Shown: positions 42,143 to 50,490 of the stretch, piece after piece
Position numbering within the stretch: the stretch's first letter is position 1
Layout: each line of letters opens with the position of its first letter
DNA from: Candidatus Rifleibacterium amylolyticum
Lineage (GTDB): Bacteria; Muiribacteriota; Ozemobacteria; Ozemobacterales; Ozemobacteraceae
Reading direction: 5' to 3'
Length of the DNA: 64,000 nt
Assembly (NCBI GenBank): GCA_009917695.1
Contig: JAACJG010000005.1
Coordinates: forward strand, 182,338-246,337
Program-made: the position numbers and the translations under genes
Notes under the pieces: model-generated
Told to the model about the DNA's origin: nothing
Databases searched by the model: none
The model's input: only the letters and a program-made list of their open reading frames with translations

Positions 42143-44353
42143 ATGAAGAAGTTCAGACTGTTAACCTTCTTTCTGCTGCTGTTAACGGCGATTGCGGCCA
42201 ATGCTGGGGCCTGGCAGAAAATCAACGTTGCCGGCAGCTTCAATAACTGGTCACCCGCCGGAAAAGCTGGCGAAATGAAGCTGGAGGAAGGCCTCTGGAA
42301 AACCAGTATTTTTCTACATGCCGGCCTGGCCGAATACAAGTTCACCGCTAACGGCAACTGGAAAGAAAACTGGGGAAATGATGAAATCTCTGCGACCCTC
42401 CCCCAGATGGGCAAAGCAATAAAAGAAGCAGGCAATATCAAGGCTTCTATCGAGAGCTCAGGCTGGTATGAATTCGTATTTTCCCCTGAAAAAGGCGAAT
42501 TCAGCCTGAACAAGCTGCATGAACAACCGCCAGTACCGCCTGAACCTCCGACTCCGCCGGCACCGCCTGAAACCCCCACCGGCAAAGATTTCAGAGAAGA
42601 AACCATTTATTTCCTGATCACTACAAGATTCTATGATGGCGACACCGAAAACAATTTTTACTGCCGAGACCGCATCAAAAAAGGTGACCCACACTGGCGT
42701 GGTGACTTCAAGGGGCTGATTGCCAAACTGGACTACATAAAAGACCTCGGTTTTACCGCAGTCTGGATTACACCACCGGTCGAAAACCGCAGTGGCCTTG
42801 ATTACCACGGCTACCATGCCTACGACTGGACCCGCATTGACCCGCGCCTCGAATCACCGGGCGCCACCTACAAAGATCTTATCAGAGAGTGTCATAACCG
42901 CGGCATCAAAGTAATTCAGGATGTTGTCATCAACCATTCATGCAACTATGGCATTCGCGGCAAAGTCTGGATCAACCGCCTGCCGATCAAGTATTTCCGC
43001 AAGGCTGGTGTAACGCCAGAATGGCCTTACACCGACAATCTCGGCAATTACAAAGAGCCTTTCCGCATGGATAACGACAATCCGGTAGCGCCGGCATGGT
43101 TCAAAGCCAGACTCAAATCCGACCCGCAGGGCGTAGAACCCCTGCTCGACCCGGTCACCGGCAAAACGGTGCCGACTACAGATATCAGTCCCGAGCGCTT
43201 TTTCGGCACCGATGTCAACAAGCTCGACCCCGAATGGTATCATCAGAATGGTTTCATGTCAGGTGGCGACTGGGAAAGCCCGCATTCGCTGCAGACCAAG
43301 CACATGGCCGGCGACTGCCTGGACCTCGCCACCGGTCGACAGAACGTCAGAGATTATCTGAATTCAGCCATCTGCAAGTATCTCGATATGGGCGTCGATG
43401 CCATACGCCTCGACACGGTGAAACATGTTGAGCGCAGCGATCTGCTCAGCTACGTAAACACCTGGAAGAAGCACAAGCCAGGCATTTTCGTATTCGGCGA
43501 AAATCTGGTAAAAGGGCATGGCTGGGGCGATCTCGGTGGTGACAACGGCCCGTCAGACATCAGACCCTGGTGGTACACCAGACTCGGCGATGACCCGCGC
43601 AACCCAAATTCCGGAGGCAATTCAGGTTTTTCTGTGCTCGACTTCTCGTTGTTCTCGACATTCCGTGATAACCTCAGCCGTGGCGTATTCAACGGCATTG
43701 GTGGCGTGCTCGCCAACGACTGGATCTATGGCGACGCCACCAGCCTGGTGACCTTTTTACAGAACCATGATGTCGGCCCCGACAACGATTTCAAATACCG
43801 TTTTCAGGGCGATGACTGGATGGCAGCCGTTGCTTACAACATGCTGTGGACGATAAGAGGCATACCATGCCTGTATTACGGCGAAGAAATTGCCTTCATG
43901 CGTGGAGCTCCCCAGGATATCTGCGGCAACAACGACACGATCGACTCGACAGGCAGAGCCTATTTCGGCGATCATCTCGAAAGCAGCGGCATAAAAAAGA
44001 CAAAACAGCACGCGCTGTATCGTCACATCAAACGACTCAACCAGATCCGCCGCTCGATTCCCGCTTTACAAAAAGCGCCAATGAGCAAAGTCGGCGAATG
44101 GGGTTCGGGCATGAGCTTCGTACGCGACTACAACAATGGCCAGAGCTACGTCGTCGTCGGACTGGCTGGTGGCGGCGATCAGCAGATCAGCGTTACCGGT
44201 GTTCGCAACGGGCTTTATCGCGATGCGGTTACCGGCAACACCATAAATGTTACATCCGGCAACCTCAGCTTCAGTGTTAAAGGTTGCTCCGCCGGCATTT
44301 ACGTGCTCAACGGCCCAGGCAAAATTGGCACAGACGGCGATTTTCTGCGCTGA
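42143..44353 (+). CDS. secreted alpha-amylase (GH13) with starch-binding-like N-domain
   Basis: The protein is 736 residues. It has a signal peptide (residues 1-22), an N-terminal beta domain (INVAGSFNNWSP...GLAEYKFTANGNW; CBM48/E-set-like), a proline-rich linker (about 128-147) and a GH13 catalytic domain. Catalytic residues are D424 (DAIRLDTVKH), E453 (VFGENLV) and D543 (FLQNHDVGPDND). It hydrolyses alpha-1,4-glucan outside the cytoplasm or in the periplasm. The C-terminal 60 residues form a beta domain. A promoter and dyad lie upstream and a terminator downstream, so it is monocistronic. It can provide maltodextrins for the trehalose operon at 52103. Confidence 0.93.
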   Translation: MKKFRLLTFFLLLLTAIAANAGAWQKINVAGSFNNWSPAGKAGEMKLEEGLWKTSIFLHAGLAEYKFTANGNWKENWGNDEISATLPQMGKAIKEAGNIKASIESSGWYEFVFSPEKGEFSLNKLHEQPPVPPEPPTPPAPPETPTGKDFREETIYFLITTRFYDGDTENNFYCRDRIKKGDPHWRGDFKGLIAKLDYIKDLGFTAVWITPPVENRSGLDYHGYHAYDWTRIDPRLESPGATYKDLIRECHNRGIKVIQDVVINHSCNYGIRGKVWINRLPIKYFRKAGVTPEWPYTDNLGNYKEPFRMDNDNPVAPAWFKARLKSDPQGVEPLLDPVTGKTVPTTDISPERFFGTDVNKLDPEWYHQNGFMSGGDWESPHSLQTKHMAGDCLDLATGRQNVRDYLNSAICKYLDMGVDAIRLDTVKHVERSDLLSYVNTWKKHKPGIFVFGENLVKGHGWGDLGGDNGPSDIRPWWYTRLGDDPRNPNSGGNSGFSVLDFSLFSTFRDNLSRGVFNGIGGVLANDWIYGDATSLVTFLQNHDVGPDNDFKYRFQGDDWMAAVAYNMLWTIRGIPCLYYGEEIAFMRGAPQDICGNNDTIDSTGRAYFGDHLESSGIKKTKQHALYRHIKRLNQIRRSIPALQKAPMSKVGEWGSGMSFVRDYNNGQSYVVVGLAGGGDQQISVTGVRNGLYRDAVTGNTINVTSGNLSFSVKGCSAGIYVLNGPGKIGTDGDFLR

Positions 44354-44374
44354 CCGACTACCCTGACAACAAAC

Positions 44375-44409
44375 AAAGGGCTGTCTCCAAGTATCTGAGA
44401 CAGCCCTTT
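44375..44409. terminator. bidirectional rho-independent terminator
   Basis: AAAGGGCTGTCTC (44375-44387) pairs with GAGACAGCCCTTT (44397-44409) around a 9-nt loop, between the amylase gene and the opposing 44440-44895 gene. Confidence 0.9.
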
Positions 44410-44439
44410 CTGTATGTTTCAAATGCGCAAAAAATGGCG

Positions 44440-44895
44440 TCAGGGACGCGGCTCAATCTCGAAACTGCCGCTGGCAATCTGAGTAGAGTCTTCGAGCAGA
44501 ACACTTCGATACTCGATAAGAGCCTTACCCTCTGCCGTACGCCTGAAATGATAAGTTGTAACAACCTTGCCGTCTGTGTATTCATGCGTATCCTGCCAGT
44601 CAAAACGTATGCCGCGCCGCAAACCAAAAACAATTTCGGGGCGGTTGAACAGCAGATTTATATAAGCTTCGGTAATTTCAATTATAGCTGGAGAATTCTG
44701 CCATTTGTTCTTATGCCAGTCAGCACTTTTGAATACGGTTGTCTTTTCATCAGTCACAACGGTTTCTCCTCGGGCCGGCAAATTTTCTTCTATCGCAGAT
44801 CGATCATCAACTGGCACAGCAAGGCCATCTGCCATCGCCACGTTGGCGCAAAGCAGAACCGCCAGCAGGCATGAAAACAAAGAACGAATATTCAT
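44440..44895 (-). CDS. small exported protein of unknown function
   Basis: The protein is 151 residues from the ATG at 44895 (GAGGAG upstream). A signal peptide (residues 1-22, LFSCLLAVLLCANVAMA) is followed by a soluble domain with no recognised family (KSADWHKNKWQNSPAIIEITEAYINLLFNRPEIVFG; TYHFRRTAEGKALIEYRS). It is divergent from the sirtuin gene and convergent with the amylase. Confidence 0.75.
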   Translation of the reverse strand: MNIRSLFSCLLAVLLCANVAMADGLAVPVDDRSAIEENLPARGETVVTDEKTTVFKSADWHKNKWQNSPAIIEITEAYINLLFNRPEIVFGLRRGIRFDWQDTHEYTDGKVVTTYHFRRTAEGKALIEYRSVLLEDSTQIASGSFEIEPRP

Positions 44896-44985
44896 TTCTG
44901 GTCTCCTCAAATATCACGCCACACCATCAGGCAGATTCGACCGAACAGCGGCGATAATGTATAATATCACGACCAGGAGACAAAT

Positions 44986-45717
44986 ATGTACAATAAAGCA
45001 GCAGAACTGATCAGATCGGCAAAGCGTGTGTGTGCCTTTACCGGCGCTGGCATTTCGGTGGAAAGTGGAATTCCGCCATTTCGCGGACAGGGCGGCCTCT
45101 GGAACCAGTATGATCCAAAATTCATCGAGATTGGCTACTTTCACGAGCACAACAAGGAATCATGGGCACTTATCAAAGAAATTTTTTATGATTTTTTCGG
45201 CAAGGCCAGACCTAATGCAGCCCATAAAGCAATCGCCGAACTCGAGAACAGAAACATTGTCAAAACTGTGATAACCCAGAACATCGACAACCTGCATCAG
45301 GAAGCCGGCAGCAAAAATGTGCTTGAGTTTCACGGCACAGCCAGCCGCATGCTGTGCCTGGACTGCCGAAAAAGCTTTGCAGCCAAAGACATCGACCTCA
45401 AGCATTTGCCCCCCGAATGCCCTAACTGCACGATTGGAAGACTCAAGCCCGATTTCATATTTTTCGGCGAAGGCATCCCGGAGCCTGCCTGCTCGCTTTC
45501 ATTCAAAGAAGCCGAGCTTTCAGACGTCTTCATAGTAATCGGAACGACCGGCGAAGTTATGCCGGCCTGCATGATTCCCGCAGCTGCCAGCCAGAACGGC
45601 GCCAGCATAATCGAGATAAACACCAGCCCCTCACGCTTCACCGAAAGCGTGACCGATGTTTTTCTTCAGGGGCCAGCCACTTCCGTGCTGACGAAACTGC
45701 TCGAAAGCGTTGGCTGA
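44986..45717 (+). CDS. cobB: Sir2 family NAD-dependent protein deacylase
   Basis: A 243-residue cytoplasmic enzyme. The NAD site is GAGIS (residues 20-24) and TQNIDNLH (Q98, N99, D101), with catalytic H116 in FHGTA. The zinc ribbon has C124/C127 and C145/C148. It removes acyl groups from lysines and yields O-acyl-ADP-ribose. A TATAAT at 44960-44965 is a possible -10. An AGGAG ribosome site precedes the ATG. It is probably monocistronic. CobB is the usual name for bacterial members. Confidence 0.95.
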   Translation: MYNKAAELIRSAKRVCAFTGAGISVESGIPPFRGQGGLWNQYDPKFIEIGYFHEHNKESWALIKEIFYDFFGKARPNAAHKAIAELENRNIVKTVITQNIDNLHQEAGSKNVLEFHGTASRMLCLDCRKSFAAKDIDLKHLPPECPNCTIGRLKPDFIFFGEGIPEPACSLSFKEAELSDVFIVIGTTGEVMPACMIPAAASQNGASIIEINTSPSRFTESVTDVFLQGPATSVLTKLLESVG

Positions 45718-45914
45718 ACGACTCTCACCATGCGCAGATATATTGCGAATAGCCATGGCTTTGCGTAAATCTGTCTGCCAACGCGGCGGGGTTTTATGCG
45801 GCCTCTGGGTCCCAGTTGCGAAGGGTTCCGGTGGTGATTTTGAGAGAGTCGGCTGCTTGCCATCCGCGGCGCCCCCCCCCTGCGGAGGCACCCGTCGATG
45901 CCCGGGGCATGTAA

Positions 45915-46445
45915 TTACAAAAAGATGAGGCTAAGCAGGCCACATGCCAGAGTTATTACTACCGGATGTAGTTTTCCTTCAAATTTAACCAGTGCCACAA
46001 ATGCGGCGAATGCAAGCAGCAGGTCATAAACATTTAGCAATACTACTGAGCCATAGGACCAGGAGGCAAAAATAATCAAGCTGAGGACACCGATTTTGAA
46101 GCCTTCCTGGACTTTTTTTACGTGTTGATTATGTTTGATTCGATCAATAAATGGCGTTACTAAAGCCATGAGGCTGACAGAAGGCAAAACAACGGCAAGA
46201 GTTGCGACAAGCGCGCCGCTGAAACTGGCAATGCGAAAACCTACAAAAGTTGCTGCATTAATGGCTATCGGGCCCGGAGTCATCTGTGCAATAGCCAGCA
46301 GGGAAGCCAGTTCATTTAATGATAACCAGCCCTGCACCGCAACAATTTCATGCTGGATCAGTGGGATCGTTACGAGGCCGCCGCCGTAAGCACCAAGACC
46401 AACCAGCACAAAACTTTTAATCAGTTGAAAACAGCTATTGATCAT
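45915..46445 (-). CDS. chromate transporter (CHR domain), half A
   Basis: The protein is 176 residues with about five hydrophobic spans and CHR-domain signatures: VLVGLGAYGGGLVTIPLIQHEIV at the start and IAQMTPGPIAINAATFVGFRIA in the middle. It overlaps the end of the next half (46442-46445, ATGA), so the two single-domain halves are made together, as in split chromate transporters that act as a pair. CHR proteins export chromate or transport sulfate. It lies in a patch of lower apparent GC. Confidence 0.88.
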   Translation of the reverse strand: MINSCFQLIKSFVLVGLGAYGGGLVTIPLIQHEIVAVQGWLSLNELASLLAIAQMTPGPIAINAATFVGFRIASFSGALVATLAVVLPSVSLMALVTPFIDRIKHNQHVKKVQEGFKIGVLSLIIFASWSYGSVVLLNVYDLLLAFAAFVALVKFEGKLHPVVITLACGLLSLIFL

Positions 46446-47053
46446 GGTGTTGTGCCATTTTTCTGACTTTTCGCTGCTTTAAGGTCGCGAGCAGTAAAGA
46501 TAAAATAACCAAGGAAGCCCGAGCTGATAACGGCCCAAACGGGATGCAGGCATACATGGCTGACCAGAAAAATCCCAAAACCGCAAAGCAGGTAACTGGA
46601 AAGATTATGCAGGCTTCTGCGGGCAAAAATAAAGCCAGAAAATGCTATCTGGCCGGCTACGGCTACGGCGCAACCGTGCAAGAAGGTCGCAACGCGAGGG
46701 TTATCAAAATATGGCATAGCAAACAAGGCGATCAGAAGAATAATGAGAAATGAAGGAAAAACCGTCCCGGCGACAGCCATTAATGAACCTGCCGAACCGC
46801 GCAACCTTCTGCCCTGCATATAGGCAATGTTAACGGCTATGGCACCAGGGATAAGAGTCGCGGTGGACATTTCACTCATAAAATCTTCGTCTTTAACCCA
46901 TTTGCAGTTGAAAACAAGTTCGTGCCTGATTACGGTTGCCATCGCCAGGCCACCGCCAAGAGTAAGTGCGCCGATGCGGAAAAAGGTCCAGAAAATCTGA
47001 GAATACGGAATTATAGGGCATGTTGTTTTCAGCAGTGGATTGGGTGCTGACAT
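46442..47053 (-). CDS. chromate transporter (CHR domain), half B
   Basis: The protein is 203 residues from the ATG at 47053 (AAGGATA upstream). It has the same fold as half A: FRIGALTLGGGLAMATVIRHELVF, then STATLIPGAIAVNIAYMQGRRL. Two half proteins coded in tandem are a known form of CHR. The gene pair is preceded by a fragment of an antiporter gene on the other strand. Whether the pair is functional is not shown, but both halves are intact. Confidence 0.88.
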   Translation of the reverse strand: MSAPNPLLKTTCPIIPYSQIFWTFFRIGALTLGGGLAMATVIRHELVFNCKWVKDEDFMSEMSTATLIPGAIAVNIAYMQGRRLRGSAGSLMAVAGTVFPSFLIILLIALFAMPYFDNPRVATFLHGCAVAVAGQIAFSGFIFARRSLHNLSSYLLCGFGIFLVSHVCLHPVWAVISSGFLGYFIFTARDLKAAKSQKNGTTP

Positions 47054-47307
47054 TTGGTATCCTTTCGCCGCAAGCACGGTAAAACATTTTAGCAGATTAA
47101 AAGTGAAAATGAAACCTGTAAAAACATCTTCAACAGCTGGACTTACGAGATGATTCCGTTTATGAGCCGTGTTGCATAAGTATTTGCGCCTTCACAAAAG
47201 ATGCCACATAGTGTAAAGGAACTGTGTTGAGTAGTTAATCGCTGAAACATTGAAATAAAAGCGTTTCAGCCCCCAAAATCACAAGATTCTTACACAAAGG
47301 GGGATAT

Positions 47308-47829
47308 ATGGCCGGCCTTACATTTTTAATTATATTTCTGCTCCTTATGTTGCTGGTATCTATTGTGCCACAATTGCTAAAGCGATGGCATATTCCGGTA
47401 GTTGTTTCGATAATGCTTGTTGGCATAGTTATCGGGCCAAATGCATTAGATGTTATTCGTAGCCTGAATATGTTTCTTGGGCGCGGTTATCCTACTCAGC
47501 AGATTTATCTGGTGCTGGATGCGTTGGGGTTGCTGGGTTTGATTTTTCTGATGGCCTTAGCCGGGATGGAAGTAGATCTTCGCATAATGATGGCGGAAAA
47601 GCGTGCAGTAGGCTGGTTAAGTCTGCTGACTTTTGCTGTGCCAGCGCTGGCCGGATATGCTGTTTATGCATTTTTTGAGCCTGATGACAATATTGGCAAG
47701 TGGGTATATGCTTCGCTGTTTGCATCGCACTCGGTAGGTATTGTTTTCCCTGTAATCCGCGAATTAAAGGTGACGCAAACGCGCTTTGGCGTAGCTGTTC
47801 TGGCTTCTCAGGGTGGCCAATATAGCTGA
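47308..47829 (+). pseudogene. truncated cation/proton antiporter (CPA2-type)
   Basis: The protein is 173 residues from an ATG with GGGGGA upstream. It matches the first third of a Kef/NhaP-like antiporter: LKRWHIPVVVSIMLVGIVIGPNAL, DALGLLGLIFLMALAGMEVDLRIM, then VYASLFASHSVGIVFPVIRELKV. Intact members have about 400 residues and twelve or more spans. Here the frame breaks off after QGGQYS, and the continuing sequence does not resume the family in any frame I checked. It is probably a deletion remnant. The stop leads into the terminator of the opposing gene. Confidence 0.75.
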
Positions 47830-47868
47830 AATGGCTCGCGGGGAATGAACGGGCTGGAATTGACGAAA

Positions 47869-47907
47869 AAAAACCGCAGTGGCAATGAGCCATCTGCGGG
47901 GTTGTTT
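47869..47907 (-). terminator. rho-independent terminator of the 47920-48300 gene
   Basis: CCGCAGTGGC and GCCATCTGCGG form a hairpin with a small loop. On the - strand it ends in a T run (read from the A run at 47866-47873). Confidence 0.75.
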
Positions 47908-47919
47908 AGTATGTTTTAA

Positions 47920-48300
47920 TCAGCTATTATGAACTTCAAGGAACTTGATGCGCTTTTCGAGAGAGATTTCTACCTGATAGCCGAGGTCTCTGTAGGTACC
48001 TTTGAGGGTTTTGTAGAGTTCTACTACATTGCGGGCCTTGGTGATTTCTTCTTTGCTTTCGATCGAGCCGATTTCGCGGTCAATGGTTTTCCAGGCGTCA
48101 GACAGCATGTTGGTATAGGTCATATAGCTTGGGTTAGTCCAGGGCTTGGGCATACCGGGGTGCATCAGCAGGTTGAGCATTTCGCCTGAATGGGCAGCTC
48201 TGTCCATGGCTTTAGATAAATTGGCAGCATCGAAAGCAAAAGCTGGAACCAGCATGGCAACCATCAAAGCTACGAGCAAATACCTGGCATATTTATACAT
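47920..48300 (-). CDS. small exported protein of unknown function
   Basis: The protein is 126 residues from the ATG at 48300 (AGGAGA upstream); the frame extends upstream, but the added part lacks a good site. A signal peptide (MYKYARYLLVALMVAMLVPAFA) is followed by helical, charged sequence (MDRAAHSGEMLNLLMHPG; SIESKEEITKARNVVELYKTL). No family is recognised. It ends at a terminator. Confidence 0.65.
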   Translation of the reverse strand: MYKYARYLLVALMVAMLVPAFAFDAANLSKAMDRAAHSGEMLNLLMHPGMPKPWTNPSYMTYTNMLSDAWKTIDREIGSIESKEEITKARNVVELYKTLKGTYRDLGYQVEISLEKRIKFLEVHNS

Positions 48301-48516
48301 TTGTCTTCTCCTGATAATTTTTTGATATGGTGCGCTGCTTAGAGCAAAACCCATGCCAACACTCAAATCATCTCTAAGACGCTTTTTCCGGCTCAACATA
48401 AACTGACGTGTTGAAAATCCGGCAGAAATCATCGCAAAAAATCAGCAGACAAAATTTGACATGAGACACTTAAAGAGTTAAAACATCACAAACAAAATCT
48501 TACGAGAGGTCACATA

Positions 48517-49014
48517 ATGATAGAAATTGTCAGAGTTGTTACTAATTCGCAGATAGAATCAGTAGCTGCGCTCGCCGATCAAATATGGCGCGAACACTAC
48601 ACTCCAATAATTGGCGCTGAACAGGTCGCTTACATGCTCGAAAACTTTCAGAGCCCGGAAGCAGTAAGAGCTCAGATCGACAGAAATGAACTGATTTACT
48701 ACCTTCTCTATACCGATCAACGTCCGGCCGGCTATTTTGCCATACAGATAAGGCCCGAAGAAGTTTTTCTCAGCAAACTTTACGTGACCAGACAAAGCCG
48801 CCGACTCGGCCTGGCCAAAAACGCCATAGACTTCATCAAAAATGTTGCCGCTGACAACTGCCTCAACCGCATTTCTCTGACCATAAACAAAAACAACAGC
48901 GATTCGCTGGCCGCTTATGAGCGGCTCGGGTTTAAAAACGAAAAAGCCATTGTAACCGATATCGGCAATGGCTTTTATATGGATGACTACGTGCTGGCGC
49001 TGGAAGTTGGCTGA
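48517..49014 (+). CDS. GNAT family N-acetyltransferase
   Basis: The protein is 165 residues. The acetyl-CoA site is seen as VFLSKLYVTRQSRRLGLAKNAIDFI, and the ending SDSLAAYERLGFKNEKAIVTDIGNGF is typical. The substrate is unknown. An AGAGG ribosome site lies upstream. It is a single gene facing the cyclic-nucleotide-domain gene. Confidence 0.9.
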   Translation: MIEIVRVVTNSQIESVAALADQIWREHYTPIIGAEQVAYMLENFQSPEAVRAQIDRNELIYYLLYTDQRPAGYFAIQIRPEEVFLSKLYVTRQSRRLGLAKNAIDFIKNVAADNCLNRISLTINKNNSDSLAAYERLGFKNEKAIVTDIGNGFYMDDYVLALEVG

Positions 49015-49051
49015 TAACCCTGAGGAGGCTGCCGAATCATTTGGGTTGCTC

Positions 49052-49097
49052 AATTGATTCGCTACGCTCCCCGCAACGACTGTTTTAACGCAAACTT
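49052..49097. repeat. decayed half of the MITE-like repeat
   Basis: On the - strand this reads GTTAAAACAGTCGTTGCGGG then GAGCGTAGCGAATCAA. It matches the left arm of copy 3 (TTTAAAAACAGTCATTGCGA, then GGAGCGTAGCGA) with a few mismatches. The partner arm is not evident. Confidence 0.5.
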
Positions 49098-49110
49098 ATG
49101 CTACACAGCA

Positions 49111-49758
49111 CTAGAATTTGCCGTATTTATTGGGAAGACAGATGGTGCGTATCTGACTGAATGGAATAAGTATGGTCTGTCCAGACAGATCTATCTTGAC
49201 CAGAGGATTTGTACCAGATTTATCGGCATACATGATGATACATATATATTCTGCCGAGTCGGTTGTTATTTTGACCTTCTGACGACCGATAATGAGATCG
49301 TTGATTGTCTGTTCTGACGATTTGAGATCGATGTTGGAATTAACCGCCCTGAACTTGCGGGTTATCTCGCGAATAATCGCTTTGAGAAGCTTTATGCCCA
49401 GCAAAGGGCTCTGATTCTGGATAATATCAAAATGACTGTATTCAAACATTGCAACAGTGGTTGCATCGAGAGCGTTAGCGCTGGCAGACCGGTATTGCTG
49501 ATCAACAAATGCGATCTCGCCAAAAATATCGTTCTTTTCGAGAATAGTGATAAAATTCGAAGCGCCAACCAGAGCGCGATAAATAGTCACTCTGCCGCTT
49601 AGAATAAAGTAAACAGCGGTGGTTGGCGATTGTTCACTGAATATGGGTTGCCCCTCATCAAAACTCGCCTCTTCCATGAATGTGGCCAGCAACTCAAGCT
49701 CATCTCCAGTAAACTCACTGAACAATTGATTCTCACGCAATTTATCTGAAATACTCAT
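49111..49758 (-). CDS. cyclic-nucleotide-binding domain protein
   Basis: The protein is 215 residues. The N-terminal 120 residues form a CAP_ED beta barrel (LFSEFTGDELELLATFM; AVYFILSGRVTIYRA; LEKNDIFGEIAFVDQQYRSASANAL). The C-terminal part has no DNA-binding helix-turn-helix. It is helical and then beta (VKIDLSGQTILIPFSQIRTI). It may bind cAMP or cGMP, or be a ligand-independent partner. The role is unknown. The next upstream gene on the other strand has a sigma-54-like promoter. Confidence 0.85.
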   Translation of the reverse strand: MSISDKLRENQLFSEFTGDELELLATFMEEASFDEGQPIFSEQSPTTAVYFILSGRVTIYRALVGASNFITILEKNDIFGEIAFVDQQYRSASANALDATTVAMFEYSHFDIIQNQSPLLGIKLLKAIIREITRKFRAVNSNIDLKSSEQTINDLIIGRQKVKITTDSAEYICIIMYADKSGTNPLVKIDLSGQTILIPFSQIRTICLPNKYGKF

Positions 49759-49963
49759 ACTTACTCCTCTACTGGCATGTATATTCAGGCCGACGAACCG
49801 GCAGATCCAAACCGTCCTGCCATCTTAACCAAAAAAGCATCATGCCGCAATAACAAACAAAAGAGTTGTCGGCAGGAATTTTTCCCGAACAGAAAGGGAA
49901 TAATTCCCCCTTCAACAAACTTCATTTAACCGCTAAAGCACGCTCCCAGAGCATTTTAGGTGA

Positions 49964-49979
49964 TGGCACAGATATTGCT
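49964..49979 (+). promoter_or_regulatory. sigma-54-type promoter
   Basis: TGGCACAGATATTGCT matches TGGCACG-N4-TTGCW with one mismatch. GG and GC are exactly 10 bp apart. Transcription would begin near 49990 and the AGGAGG/ATG of the four-span gene follows at 50022/50036. The needed activator was not found in the window. Confidence 0.6.
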
Positions 49980-50035
49980 AAAATAATAGCGTGCATTGTT
50001 TCAACTCTGCCAGGACCGATCAGGAGGACATCGAC

Positions 50036-50467
50036 ATGAGAACAACCAACTATATTGAGGGTCTTCTACTCTTCACCGCAATCATATTGTTCCTTGTCCC
50101 CATTCAGCAGCTCAACAGTGCACGTGAAGTCCCACTCCCGGCAGTTATTGCCATGGGTTCCTACGGCCTTCTGCTTATTGCCAGAAGACCTCGCAACAAC
50201 AGCGAAACCATCAGAACTCCCTCACGCAGAACAGCATGGTATCTGGCGATGACCGGCGTGGCGCTCGGCGCAGTTCTTTCCTACATCTCCAGCGCAGACC
50301 CAGGCGGTTTTCTTGCCAGCAATGCGATTGCAATAGCCTGCATTTACTATGGTCTGGCTCTCAGCATGCTGATCTTCTCATTCATCAACCGCAGCAATCC
50401 AGAGAAACGCCCCGAACACAACTATCTGCCCAAGCACCGTTTCAACACTCTTGAGCTCAGCATCTGA
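50036..50467 (+). CDS. four-span membrane protein of unknown function
   Basis: The protein is 143 residues from the ATG at 50036, behind a perfect AGGAGG. Four hydrophobic segments (LLLFTAIILFLVPI; AVIAMGSYGLLLIA; YLAMTGVALGAVLSYI; AIAIACIYYGLALSMLIFSF) are joined by short charged loops. No family was recognised. The sigma-54-like site upstream suggests it responds to a specific stimulus. It ends near an embedded hairpin (50503-50542). Confidence 0.75.
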   Translation: MRTTNYIEGLLLFTAIILFLVPIQQLNSAREVPLPAVIAMGSYGLLLIARRPRNNSETIRTPSRRTAWYLAMTGVALGAVLSYISSADPGGFLASNAIAIACIYYGLALSMLIFSFINRSNPEKRPEHNYLPKHRFNTLELSI

Positions 50468-50490
50468 CCAACTGCTGATAAAGTTAAACC

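Noticed and set aside
45872..45880. C9 homopolymer as a phase-variation switch
   Set aside because: It lies between convergent genes and controls no visible frame or promoter.
45710..45928. 72-residue + strand frame after the sirtuin gene
   Set aside because: It starts inside the sirtuin gene, runs through a C9 homopolymer and shows no domain, so it is probably spurious.
45915..47053. A broken full-length chromate transporter
   Set aside because: Both halves have their own start and ribosome site and overlap by ATGA, the known split form.
47821..47920. Frameshift that would restore the antiporter gene
   Set aside because: None of the frames read beyond the stop resume antiporter-like spans, so a simple frameshift does not explain the truncation.
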